A stretch of DNA of 64,000 nucleotides from Acinetobacter calcoaceticus DSM 30006 = CIP 81.8 (GTDB lineage Bacteria > Pseudomonadota > Gammaproteobacteria > Pseudomonadales > Moraxellaceae): the NCBI RefSeq assembly GCF_000368965.1, contig NZ_KB849780.1:370135-434134 (forward strand). The letters are read 5' to 3'. Numbering within the stretch: position 1 is the stretch's first letter; every line of letters begins with the position of its first letter. Of the stretch, positions 45,409 through 54,533 are shown in pieces. The position numbers and the translations under genes were made by a program. The notes beneath the pieces are model-generated. The model was not told the origin of the DNA. It ran no database searches and was given only the letters and a program-made list of their open reading frames with translations.

Positions 45409-45864
45409 ATGCAACTGACATTGGTTCGTCATGGGGAAGCCGCTCCTCCAGTGAATGGTAATGACACTAAGCGTCCACTTACCGCTCGTGGGCATGCTCA
45501 AGCTGAACAGACAGCAACATTTTTAAAAGATATTGTTAAGCCTGATATTTTTGTAGTTAGTCCTTTATTGCGTGCTCAAGAGACGTTGGCGCATATTCAA
45601 GCTTATTTTAAAGATGTTCCTGTGTTGTTATGCGATAAAATTAAACCAGATGATAATGCGAAAGAAGCAGTTGAGTGGTTGTCTCAGGTTCCTTATGAGT
45701 CAATTGTCGTCGTGTGTCATATGAACGTGGTAGGGCATATTGCTGAACTGCTGACTCATGAAAACTTTAATCCATTTGCACTTGCCGAAGCTCGAATTTA
45801 TGATCAGGCTGTTATTGCAACTGGTTTATCAACACAAAAAAATAGTTTTATACCCACAATATAA
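45409..45864 (+). CDS. sixA: Phosphohistidine phosphatase SixA
   Basis: A 151-residue single-domain phosphatase. The phospho-accepting His8 lies in LVRHGEA, and a second catalytic His in VVCHMNVVGH near residue 105. In E. coli SixA dephosphorylates a His phospho-relay protein (NPr). No phospho-relay partner is encoded nearby. It is 24 bp upstream of gspL. Confidence 0.87.
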   Translation: MQLTLVRHGEAAPPVNGNDTKRPLTARGHAQAEQTATFLKDIVKPDIFVVSPLLRAQETLAHIQAYFKDVPVLLCDKIKPDDNAKEAVEWLSQVPYESIVVVCHMNVVGHIAELLTHENFNPFALAEARIYDQAVIATGLSTQKNSFIPTI

Positions 45865-45887
45865 TTAAAAAGGTCATTTAGCCCATT

Positions 45888-47027
45888 ATGCTGTATTTAT
45901 GGATGCCTGAAACCAATGGAATATGGCATTGGTCTAACGGAGAAAACTGGTTGCAGGCAGCAAGTCTTGATCAATTAATACAAGACCTGCAATTACATCA
46001 AGGAAAAGAAGCTGTCATCTTTTTCCCTAGTCGCCATGCTCAGGTACTCCAACAGCACATGGCAAAGTCTCATTACAAGCAACTAGGGGCAGATGGTGTT
46101 AAATATTTGCTTGAAGAGTTTGTAACTTTGCCTATTGATCATATGAAAGTGGTGCATCATTTTCATGCTGATCAATTAACTGTATTGGGAGTGGCAAAAA
46201 CAACAGTTGAAACATGGCAGCATGCAATGGCTTTACTGCCTATTAAACTCGTTGCTTTATTGCCAGACTTTCTAATTTTACCGGAACCTCAAGAGCAGCA
46301 AGTGGTCTTATGTAATATTGACCAGAAATTACTTGTGCGTGAAAGTAAATGGGTGGGTAATTCACTAGATGATTTAGCATTATTTTTAGAGTTTCAATCA
46401 GTCGAAACGCATTATCAATATAGTGGTTTAACAACAGAGCAACTCGAAAGTTTGGTGGCAGCATCGGATGCCGAGCATCATTCTGAATTTATCTATCAAT
46501 TTCAGGGTTTAGATAAACCTAAACAGCATCCTTTTAATGTTCTACCTAAAGCCAAAGGGCAAGAGCATACGGTTTCTGGTTATTGGAAAGCGTGTGCCGC
46601 TATTGTTTTAGCAATTATAGTGGTTCAGTTTAGTTATGATTTATTGCGTTGGGTAAAATTAAGAAATGTGGCTAATCAAACCGCCGAACAGACGGTCGAG
46701 CAATATAAATATTGGTTTGGTCCTTCAAGTCGGGTAAATGAGCAAAATATAAAAAGCCAATTTGAAAGTCATTTACGCATGAGTAAGCAAGGTGATACAC
46801 AAGCACTTTCTTTATTGAGCCGTGTTGGTCCTATTTTAATGCAAAGACAAATTTTAGCTCAGCAGTTAGCTTATGATGCTTCAACACTAACTATGGCATT
46901 AAAAGCAAAGTCAGCAGATGATTTGCAAGCTTTAACACAACAACTTAACCAGCAGGGATTCAAAGCTGAATTGGGTAATGTTCAAGCCGATGGTGGTGGG
47001 GCAATTGGGGTGGTGAAAATACAATAA
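45888..47027 (+). CDS. gspL: Type II secretion inner-membrane platform protein GspL
   Basis: A 379-residue protein with an N-terminal actin-like cytoplasmic domain (about 1-220; LYLWMPETNGIWHW), a single membrane segment at about 232-252 and a periplasmic ferredoxin-like domain that ends in VKIQ. GspL links the ATPase GspE to the inner-membrane platform. Its stop overlaps the gspM start by one base, so the two are coupled. Sequence identity within the family is low, so the call rests on architecture and neighbour. Confidence 0.85.
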   Translation: MLYLWMPETNGIWHWSNGENWLQAASLDQLIQDLQLHQGKEAVIFFPSRHAQVLQQHMAKSHYKQLGADGVKYLLEEFVTLPIDHMKVVHHFHADQLTVLGVAKTTVETWQHAMALLPIKLVALLPDFLILPEPQEQQVVLCNIDQKLLVRESKWVGNSLDDLALFLEFQSVETHYQYSGLTTEQLESLVAASDAEHHSEFIYQFQGLDKPKQHPFNVLPKAKGQEHTVSGYWKACAAIVLAIIVVQFSYDLLRWVKLRNVANQTAEQTVEQYKYWFGPSSRVNEQNIKSQFESHLRMSKQGDTQALSLLSRVGPILMQRQILAQQLAYDASTLTMALKAKSADDLQALTQQLNQQGFKAELGNVQADGGGAIGVVKIQ

Positions 47028-47506
47028 TGAAAATGATAACTCAATTGCAAAACCGCTTTGACAAGTGGATTGAACAAGTCACTCAATATTTAGATCGTTT
47101 AACTGTACGTGAGCGGGTTATGGTGGTCTTTACTACAATTTTTGTTGTGTTTGCCATTGTGGGTGCTTCACTTTGGAAAATGCATTCCTTGGCAGAACAA
47201 CAGCAACAACGGTTAAATGATTTAAAAGATTTAATGGTATGGATGCAGAGCAATGCAGTTACCATGAAACCAGCGAATGAGCTTGAATTAGGCCAATCGG
47301 AAAAAATACAACGAGTAGCTCAGCAACAAGGCTTAACAGTCTCTTCTCAACAAAATGGTGAGCAGTTACAAATTATTGTTACTCATCAGAATTATGCAAT
47401 TTTAGCGAACTTTTTAACCCAACTTGCGCAAATGGGCTTAAGTATTGAAAAAATGGAAATGGTTTCAAGTGATGGGCAGATTAAATTAACAGCGACGGTT
47501 CAATAA
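47027..47506 (+). CDS. gspM: Type II secretion protein GspM
   Basis: A 159-residue bitopic protein: short cytoplasmic N-terminus with LTVRERVMV near residue 25-33, a membrane segment at about 33-50 and a periplasmic domain (ferredoxin-like). Homologous GspM has the same size and plan. It follows gspL directly. The other gsp genes are not adjacent apart from gspE elsewhere in the window; gspN is not seen here. Confidence 0.83.
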   Translation: MKMITQLQNRFDKWIEQVTQYLDRLTVRERVMVVFTTIFVVFAIVGASLWKMHSLAEQQQQRLNDLKDLMVWMQSNAVTMKPANELELGQSEKIQRVAQQQGLTVSSQQNGEQLQIIVTHQNYAILANFLTQLAQMGLSIEKMEMVSSDGQIKLTATVQ

Positions 47507-47595
47507 CATATTAAAATATGCTGTTCTTAAGCATGGTGTTTTGTGCTACCTGTGCCTATAATATGCCTACCTAAAATCAGTAGACTGTGATTGGT

Positions 47596-48600
47596 ATGTT
47601 ATATTCACTTGCTCGCCCGATGTTGTTTAGTTTAGCACCAGAGCGTGCCCATGAATTAACATTATCTATGCTTGATAAAGCACATAAGTTCGGCCTGCTG
47701 CGCCAGAGCGTAGAATCAAAACCGACAACCTGTATGGGAATTGAATTTCCAAATCCGGTAGGTTTAGCGGCTGGACTTGATAAGAATGGTGCACATATTG
47801 ATTCTTTAGCCGGACTGGGTTTCGGTTTTATTGAAATTGGAACAATTACACCTCGTCCTCAGTCGGGTAATCCACAACCACGATTGTTCCGTATTCCTGA
47901 AGCGAAAGCCATTATTAACCGCATGGGTTTTAATAATGATGGTGTTGATAAACTTGTTGAGAATGTCAAAGCTTCAAAATTTAAAGGAATTCTAGGTATC
48001 AATATTGGTAAGAATGCAGATACGCCTGTAGAAAAGGCTGTTGATGATTACCTGATTTGCCTTGAGAAAGTTTATAACTACGCTTCTTATATTACCGTTA
48101 ATATCTCATCTCCAAATACTAAGAACTTAAGAAGTTTACAAAGTGGTGATGCATTAACTGAATTATTGCAAACCTTAAAAGAAAGACAACTTGAGCTTGC
48201 CGAGCAATATAACCATTATGTTCCTTTAGTTTTAAAAGTTGCGCCTGATTTAACAGCAGAAGATGTTGAGTTTATTGCAGCGCAATTATTGCAATTTAAA
48301 ATTGATGGTTTAATCGTTACCAATACGACTTTATCTAGAGAAGGTGTAGAGAATCTTCCTTATGGTAATGAGTCGGGTGGCTTATCAGGTGCGCCTGTTT
48401 TTGAAAAAAGTACCGAATGCTTACGTTTATTTGCCCAAACGTTAAAAGGACAAATCCCGTTAATTGGCGTGGGTGGAATTTTGTCGGGTGAACAAGCAGT
48501 AGCCAAACAGCAAGCTGGAGCAACACTAGTACAGATCTATAGCGGATTGATTTATACCGGTCCTATATTAGTAAAACAATGTGTTGCAGCCATGACTTAA
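47596..48600 (+). CDS. pyrD: Quinone-dependent dihydroorotate dehydrogenase
   Basis: A 334-residue class 2 enzyme for pyrimidine synthesis. N-terminal membrane-binding helices carry [17 protein letters not shown], then [37 protein letters not shown], a catalytic serine region in [11 protein letters not shown] and GVGGI near the end. It oxidises dihydroorotate at the inner face of the membrane with quinone. The ATG at 47596 is preferred to a GTG at 47587. Confidence 0.94.
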   Translation: MLYSLARPMLFSLAPERAHELTLSMLDKAHKFGLLRQSVESKPTTCMGIEFPNPVGLAAGLDKNGAHIDSLAGLGFGFIEIGTITPRPQSGNPQPRLFRIPEAKAIINRMGFNNDGVDKLVENVKASKFKGILGINIGKNADTPVEKAVDDYLICLEKVYNYASYITVNISSPNTKNLRSLQSGDALTELLQTLKERQLELAEQYNHYVPLVLKVAPDLTAEDVEFIAAQLLQFKIDGLIVTNTTLSREGVENLPYGNESGGLSGAPVFEKSTECLRLFAQTLKGQIPLIGVGGILSGEQAVAKQQAGATLVQIYSGLIYTGPILVKQCVAAMT

Positions 48601-48606
48601 GTGAAT

Positions 48607-49194
48607 ATGAACACAATTGATATCATTATTCTGATACTTTTGCTCATTGGGGGGCTAAACGGTTTGCGACAAGGATTTATCAAAGCCTTTGCGAACTTGG
48701 TAGGATGGATCATTGCATTAATTATGGGTGCAAAATATGCTGTCCTTCTTGCGCCGTCCATGTCAAGTTTAAGTCATGATCCGGTTGTTCAAAAAATTGC
48801 AGCTTTCGCATTTATCGCACTTATGATCATTGTTTTAACATGGATCGTCACTGCATTTTTAAATGGCCTCTTGAAAAGTCTGAAATTGGGGCCATTAAAT
48901 CGTTTAGCGGGTGGTGCTTTTGGTTCTTTAAAAGGCTTGTTGGTTGTGTTGATTACAATGCAGGGCGTAGGGCCTTGGGTTGAAAGTTCACCACACTGGA
49001 AACAGTCCAAACTTATACAATTTTTACTGCCTTATGCGCCTTTAGCTACCGAATTGTCTAAAGATGCAGCAAGTGAGGCATTTCATCAAATAACATCTGG
49101 AGGTAGTGCATCAAGCACGCCTTCAAAACCAATGGGCGAATCGGAAGATTTAGAAAACCGATCCGACCATTCGACAAAGAATCCTTTTTATTAA
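48607..49194 (+). CDS. cvpA: CvpA family membrane protein
   Basis: A 195-residue protein with four membrane helices and the family opening NTIDIIILILLLIGGLNGLRQGF. Required in E. coli for colicin V production, with a broader role in envelope integrity. It sits just before purF, the standard gene order. A GTG at 48601 is an alternative start. The tail (about 155-195) is polar and probably cytoplasmic. Confidence 0.9.
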   Translation: MNTIDIIILILLLIGGLNGLRQGFIKAFANLVGWIIALIMGAKYAVLLAPSMSSLSHDPVVQKIAAFAFIALMIIVLTWIVTAFLNGLLKSLKLGPLNRLAGGAFGSLKGLLVVLITMQGVGPWVESSPHWKQSKLIQFLLPYAPLATELSKDAASEAFHQITSGGSASSTPSKPMGESEDLENRSDHSTKNPFY

Positions 49195-49219
49195 TTCCTA
49201 GCTTGTCTGCGAGGTTGCT

Positions 49220-50761
49220 ATGTGTGGAGTTGTTGGTATAGCCGGTAAATCGCCAGTGAACCAAATGTTGTTTGATGCTTTAACGATGTTGCAACATCGT
49301 GGGCAAGATGCAGCTGGAATAGTAACCTGCCATGAAGGCCGTCTTTTCCTTCGTAAGGATAACGGTATGGTGCGTGATGTTTTTCATACTCGTCATATGA
49401 GAGCATTACTTGGTAATTATGGTATTGGCCATGTACGTTACCCAACTGCTGGTTCTGCTAGCAGTGCTGAAGCACAACCATTTTATGTGAACTCACCTTA
49501 CGGTATTACGCTTGCACATAATGGTAATTTAACCAATGCTGAAGATATTCATGATGACCTGTTTAAAACAGATTTACGTCATATGAATACAGATTCGGAC
49601 TCAGAAGTTCTTTTGAACGTATTTGCACATGAGTTGCAGAAGAACGGTACTTTAAATCCTACACCAGATGATATTTTCCATACGGTTACTCGTGTACACG
49701 AGCGCTGTCTAGGTGCATATGGTGTAGTGGCGATGATTACCGGCCATGGTTTGGTTGGTTTCCGCGATCCAAACGGTATCCGCCCACTCATTTATGGTTC
49801 ACGTATGACTGAACAAGGCGAGATGGAATACATCATCGCTTCTGAATCAGTTGCTATTACAGCGCTTGGTTTTAAAATTGAGCGTGACATTGAACCTGGT
49901 GAAGCAATTTTTATCACTGCTGATGGTGAATTGTTCACAAGACAATGTGCAGCTAATCCAAAATACCGCCCATGTATTTTTGAATATGTTTATTTTGCAC
50001 GCCCTGATGCCATCATTGACGGAATTTCAGTTTATAAAGCCCGTTTAAAAATGGGTGAAAAGCTTGCTCATAAAATTTTACGTGACTGGGGTGAAGACCA
50101 CGATATTGATGTGGTTATTCCAATTCCAGATACGAGCCGTACTTCAGCATTAGAACTTGCAAATATTCTAGGTGTTAAGTTCCGTGAAGGTTTTATGAAA
50201 AACCGTTATATCGGTCGTACCTTCATTATGCCAGGTCAGCAACAGCGTAAAAAATCTGTACGTCAGAAATTAAACCCTGTTGAGTTGGAATTTAAAGGCA
50301 AGAACGTTTTATTAGTTGATGACTCAATTGTTCGTGGTACTACCTGTAACGAAATCATCCAGATGGCACGTGATTCTGGTGCAAAAAAAGTATACTTTGC
50401 ATCAGCTGCACCTCAGGTTATGTATCCAAACGTTTACGGTATTGATATGCCTGCTAAAACTGAGCTAATTGCTTCAGAACGCAGCGTAGAAGAGATCCAA
50501 GAAATTATTGGTGCGGATCGTTTGGTTTTCCAAGAATTGGAAGACTTAAAAAATGCTGTACGTACGAGCAAAGTGCCTGATCTAACTGAGTTTGATTGCT
50601 CTGTATTTGATGGAATCTATGTAACAGGTGATATTGATGGTGCTTATCTAAATAATTTGGAGCAGAAGCGTAATGATTCTGCTAAAAAGAAAAAAGATGG
50701 TTACATTGATGTGAATGTTGATGCAGCTTCTGTAGATCTAACAGGCATTAAAGAAGAATAG
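49220..50761 (+). CDS. purF: Amidophosphoribosyltransferase
   Basis: A 513-residue enzyme that makes phosphoribosylamine from PRPP and glutamine, the first step of purine synthesis. The catalytic Cys2 follows Met1 (MCGVVG), the glutaminase domain has QHRGQDAAG near 27-35, and the PRPP-binding motif [12 protein letters not shown] lies near 364-375. Ends with a basic tail and is closed by a terminator. Confidence 0.95.
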   Translation: MCGVVGIAGKSPVNQMLFDALTMLQHRGQDAAGIVTCHEGRLFLRKDNGMVRDVFHTRHMRALLGNYGIGHVRYPTAGSASSAEAQPFYVNSPYGITLAHNGNLTNAEDIHDDLFKTDLRHMNTDSDSEVLLNVFAHELQKNGTLNPTPDDIFHTVTRVHERCLGAYGVVAMITGHGLVGFRDPNGIRPLIYGSRMTEQGEMEYIIASESVAITALGFKIERDIEPGEAIFITADGELFTRQCAANPKYRPCIFEYVYFARPDAIIDGISVYKARLKMGEKLAHKILRDWGEDHDIDVVIPIPDTSRTSALELANILGVKFREGFMKNRYIGRTFIMPGQQQRKKSVRQKLNPVELEFKGKNVLLVDDSIVRGTTCNEIIQMARDSGAKKVYFASAAPQVMYPNVYGIDMPAKTELIASERSVEEIQEIIGADRLVFQELEDLKNAVRTSKVPDLTEFDCSVFDGIYVTGDIDGAYLNNLEQKRNDSAKKKKDGYIDVNVDAASVDLTGIKEE

Positions 50762-50770
50762 GAATAGCTG

Positions 50771-50797
50771 AAAAAAGCGGGTGTTTCCCGCTTTTTT
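50771..50797 (+). terminator. Rho-independent terminator of purF
   Basis: A 5-bp GC stem extended by six A-T pairs (50771-50781 with 50787-50797) and a T-rich tail. Confidence 0.85.
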
Positions 50798-50824
50798 CTT
50801 TTATGATGAAACCTAACAATGTAA

Positions 50825-52729
50825 TTGGGATTATTTACATTGAAAGAAGTAAGCCACTATCTAATCGAAAATAAGAATATGGCATGGTCCATCACTATGT
50901 GTTTGGTTGCTGTGCTGCTTACTATTTTTATTTTAAATTTAATTTTAGGTTTGCTCGTCCATTTTTTTGATTATAGTCAGCCCATTTGGTGGCACACTTT
51001 AAGTCCTTATTTTGTCGCACTATTACTTTTTATTATGGTTTGGTCGGTAGTTACCGAACTTTATATCTTGCGTAAAGGTGGGCATTCTTTAGCAAAACAA
51101 CTTAAAGCACGTCGTTTGGTGAAAGAAGAAAGTACTCCAGAAGAACTTGCAGCATTAAAAATTACAGAAAATTTGGCGCAGAATTTCTCACTAAAAGTTC
51201 CAACCTTGTATGTTTTACCTGATGAAGTCGGGGTCAATGCACTCACAGCAGGTTTTCACCCTAAAGATATTGTGATTATTCTGACATGGGGAGCCTTGCA
51301 GAATCTGGATAAACTTGAACTATATGGCTTGTTGGGCCATGAGTTTAATCAGATTTTATCGGGGGAGGCAGTTGAAAACACTAAATTAAAGATTTTATAT
51401 AGTGGTTTAACAACCTTTAGTCAGTGGGGTAGTAAATTAGCGAAACAGGGTTTTAAACGTTATAGCCCAGGTTATAAGCATAAGTTTGAAACCGTCTTTG
51501 TTGCGGTGGGTGGTGTAATTTGGTTGGCGGGTAGCCTTGGTGTATTGATTACCCGATTTATTAAATACTTAACTTTGAGTGGTCGCACATTTCGTAATGA
51601 CCAAAAAACAGTACGATTATTAAAAAATAGTGCGAATACCCAGACTTTATTGCGTATTTATGTTCATCATTCCGGTTCTCAAATTCATAGTGCTTATTCA
51701 GAATCAATCGCACATATGTGTTTTGCAAACTCACTAAGCCCTCAAAGCTGGATGAATATTCATCCGAGTATTCGTGAACGCATTTATGAATTAAACCCGA
51801 CTTTGCTTCAAGATTTACAATTAGAAAATTTGAAAAAACTACGTAACCGTCCGTTATTTAGCTTATTTCATTTTTTAGAGGAATCTGAGAAAGAGATTTA
51901 TATTCCATGGTCATCTCCACAGCCGCTACCTTTATTAAGATTGTCGCCTATTAGTTTTGCACTAAATGATGCGATTAAGCCCCTTAGTAGTGATGTGCGT
52001 CGCAATAAAAAGCGCCCTGAGTTAATTCAGCGTGCGCTACAAACAGCTACAGGGTCACGTGAAGTAATGGTGGCTATTTTGATGATTCGTCAATATCGAG
52101 AATTCATCCCTAAAGATGCGCCAGTTAGCCATGCCATTATCGATGCTTTATTAAATCTGGATGGTCGTATTCATATTCAGATATTCCATGATGCCTGTAA
52201 AAACATTGGACATATGCCGGCAAGCATTGCGCGGCAATTTCTCACAAAACTAGCGCTCATTATTCAAGAAGATGGCGAGATTGGATTGCTGGATGCACTT
52301 TTGTTAGAACGGGTTAAATATGAACTGAATTTGATGCCGCTGCATTTACCAACTGCATTTGAAGAAGTAAAACCCCAAATTGTTCGCTTGGTTGATGCTT
52401 TACTTCATGTTCAACAAATTAACAGCCCAAATCAGTTAGAAGTCCGTGATCGTATTTTACGTTCTCTGCTCAATCCTGATGAAATGAATATTTATGATGA
52501 AATTTCGGATGAGCCTTTAGATCTTGCTGAAATTTTAAATGATATTGCGGGATTATTATTACGTGACCGTCTGAGTATTTTAGCGATTGCGGAAATGTGC
52601 TTGTGGAGCGATCGCATCATTACTCAAGATGAGTTGGATGTACTTGAATTACTTTATTGGCGTTTTGGCTTTGAGACAGAAGAAATTGTTGAGCAAATGC
52701 AAAAAAGAAATAGTGTTATGATTATTTAA
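50825..52729 (+). CDS. M48-like membrane protein with a degenerate zinc site
   Basis: A 634-residue protein homologous to membrane M48 peptidases of the HtpX-like type. Membrane helices lie at about 22-45 and 57-78, with a further one near 228-250. Protease-like motifs are VLPDEVGVNALTAGF near 137 and GLLGHEFNQ near 169-177. The zinc-binding HExxH has become HEFNQ, and the downstream glutamate region (normally ExxxD after SRQ) reads FRNDQ. The C-terminal part (about 400-634) is alpha-helical and TerB-like. Both zinc ligands beyond the first His appear lost, so it is probably inactive. Starts at TTG by homology; ATG at 50879 is possible. Confidence 0.72.
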   Translation: MGLFTLKEVSHYLIENKNMAWSITMCLVAVLLTIFILNLILGLLVHFFDYSQPIWWHTLSPYFVALLLFIMVWSVVTELYILRKGGHSLAKQLKARRLVKEESTPEELAALKITENLAQNFSLKVPTLYVLPDEVGVNALTAGFHPKDIVIILTWGALQNLDKLELYGLLGHEFNQILSGEAVENTKLKILYSGLTTFSQWGSKLAKQGFKRYSPGYKHKFETVFVAVGGVIWLAGSLGVLITRFIKYLTLSGRTFRNDQKTVRLLKNSANTQTLLRIYVHHSGSQIHSAYSESIAHMCFANSLSPQSWMNIHPSIRERIYELNPTLLQDLQLENLKKLRNRPLFSLFHFLEESEKEIYIPWSSPQPLPLLRLSPISFALNDAIKPLSSDVRRNKKRPELIQRALQTATGSREVMVAILMIRQYREFIPKDAPVSHAIIDALLNLDGRIHIQIFHDACKNIGHMPASIARQFLTKLALIIQEDGEIGLLDALLLERVKYELNLMPLHLPTAFEEVKPQIVRLVDALLHVQQINSPNQLEVRDRILRSLLNPDEMNIYDEISDEPLDLAEILNDIAGLLLRDRLSILAIAEMCLWSDRIITQDELDVLELLYWRFGFETEEIVEQMQKRNSVMII

Positions 52730-52829
52730 AAGACATCTACGATTATAAAAACAGCTGAACGAAATAAAACACTGAAAAAAAAACTGAAGCCCGTTAGAAT
52801 GTAGATTGAGTAGAGGTATTGATTCAAAC

Positions 52830-53477
52830 ATGATTGGGCAGCAAAGAAATATATTGGCAACTTTAGGAATTGATTTATGGATTCCTAAGATACAGGTGTG
52901 CCAAAAAAATAATGCTCAAAGCCTTTGGCGAGATCATGTTGTTGAACAACCTGAACCGATTATATTGCCTTCTGTAGAACCAGTCGTTCTAGAGCAGTCT
53001 ACAAAGCCACAAATCAACGAGATTCCAAAAATTGAACCTGAAATTGTGGCGCCAGTCTCAATAGATGTTCAGCCTGTTATAGCACCTCACAATGAAGTGC
53101 AAGCACCTGTAATTAAGATTGCATCATTTGAGTTGCAGGCTTTTTCTCTTGAAAAATGTGTTATTTTTTTAGATGTTACGAATTTAAGCGAAGAAGAAAA
53201 ACAGCTTTGGAGCAACATACAAAAAGCAAAAATAGGGCAGTATGCTGAATTAAAATGGCCTTTCCCTTTAGCGACTTATCAAGATCAGCGGGGCGCTGGT
53301 TCATATATACAAGGCTTTTTAGATGCTGTCGCAGCAGAGAAAAAGATATTGTGTCTTGGTGACTGTTCTTATATTCAACATGCCAATATTATTCATTTAG
53401 CAAGTTTAAAAGAAATGCTGGAGAAACCACTCCTTAAAAAAAGGTTATGGAAATTAATGCAAGATAACAACGAGTAG
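52830..53477 (+). CDS. holD: Candidate DNA polymerase III psi subunit (HolD-like)
   Basis: A 215-residue protein with three parts. The N-terminus (MIGQQRNILATLGIDLWIP) resembles the HolD opening, in which a short helix contacts the chi subunit. Residues about 35-95 are a Pro/Glu/Val-rich low-complexity linker. A C-terminal domain (about 105-215) contains LCLGDCSYIQHANIIHLASLKEML and KKRLWKLMQ, similar in layout to the end of HolD. Psi in Pseudomonas is longer than in E. coli, and this size fits. The call is an inference, not a secure match. Confidence 0.45.
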   Translation: MIGQQRNILATLGIDLWIPKIQVCQKNNAQSLWRDHVVEQPEPIILPSVEPVVLEQSTKPQINEIPKIEPEIVAPVSIDVQPVIAPHNEVQAPVIKIASFELQAFSLEKCVIFLDVTNLSEEEKQLWSNIQKAKIGQYAELKWPFPLATYQDQRGAGSYIQGFLDAVAAEKKILCLGDCSYIQHANIIHLASLKEMLEKPLLKKRLWKLMQDNNE

Positions 53478-53488
53478 TAGGGATTTAC

Positions 53489-54454
53489 ATGAAAAAAGTT
53501 GTAGTATTTAGCCAAATTGATGAAGAAATTTTGTCTCGATTACAACAGAATTATCATGTTGTAGTTCTTAACCCAAAACTGGGTGATATTAATGAACAAA
53601 TACGACAACACGTTGTAGATGCTGACGGGATGATTGGTGCAGGACGGTTACTGAATGAAAGTAACCTTGCACCAGCCCAAAAACTAAAGATTATTTCATC
53701 TGTAACGGTGGGCTATGACAATTATGATCTGGCTTATTTAAATCAAAGAAAAATCTGGTTATCAAATACGCCTCATGTTTTAACAGAAACAACAGCTGAT
53801 CTTGCTTTTACATTATTACTAAGCGCTGCTAGAAAAGTTCCTTTTCTTGATCATTGGACTAAACAAGGTGAATGGAAAAGAACTGTAGGGCCTCAGCAAT
53901 TCGGTTTAGATATTTTTGGGAAAACATTGGGAATTATTGGACTTGGCAATATTGGGGCTGCAATTGCTCGGCGTGGTTTTTATGGATTTAACATGAATAT
54001 TGTTTACCATAATCGTCGTGAAAAGCCTGAATTAGCTGAGCCGTTAAACGCACAATATCTTGGTTTGGATCAATTGCTACAGCAGTCCGATTTTGTAGTA
54101 ACCGCAGTTGATTTAAATAACGAATCGAAAGCTTTAATGGGCAAAGCTCAATTTGAGCTTATGCAAAAACACGCTATTTTTATTAATATTGCGCGCGGTT
54201 CGGTAGTTGATGAGCAGGCTTTGATAGAGGCTTTACAACAAAATCAAATCTTTGCTGCTGGCTTAGATGTGTATGAAAAAGAACCTTTACAAGATTCAGC
54301 ACTTTTTAAACTGCCAAACGTGGTCACTTTACCTCATGTAGGTTCAGCTACTGCTGAAACCCGTAAGAAAATGGCAAATCTTGCCTATAAAAATCTGGTT
54401 GATGCTCTAGAGAATAAAACTCCTAGATATTTGGTAAACCCAAACTTTGTATAA
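53489..54454 (+). CDS. ghrB: D-2-hydroxyacid dehydrogenase (glyoxylate/hydroxypyruvate reductase type)
   Basis: A 321-residue NAD(P)H-dependent dehydrogenase. The Rossmann motif GIIGLGNIGAAIARR lies near residues 148-162, the catalytic Arg in NIARGSVVDEQALIEAL near 233, and Glu and His (KEP, LPHVGSAT) near 262 and 281. The GhrB/TkrA group reduces glyoxylate, hydroxypyruvate or 2-ketogluconate. It lies 11 bp after the candidate holD gene, so they may be co-transcribed by chance. Confidence 0.86.
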   Translation: MKKVVVFSQIDEEILSRLQQNYHVVVLNPKLGDINEQIRQHVVDADGMIGAGRLLNESNLAPAQKLKIISSVTVGYDNYDLAYLNQRKIWLSNTPHVLTETTADLAFTLLLSAARKVPFLDHWTKQGEWKRTVGPQQFGLDIFGKTLGIIGLGNIGAAIARRGFYGFNMNIVYHNRREKPELAEPLNAQYLGLDQLLQQSDFVVTAVDLNNESKALMGKAQFELMQKHAIFINIARGSVVDEQALIEALQQNQIFAAGLDVYEKEPLQDSALFKLPNVVTLPHVGSATAETRKKMANLAYKNLVDALENKTPRYLVNPNFV

Positions 54455-54533
54455 GTGATTAATAACACTTCATTGCAAAACTAGTCGATTTCGAGTGATA
54501 TAGTAAAAGTCTATTGATTGAACATCATTTTTT

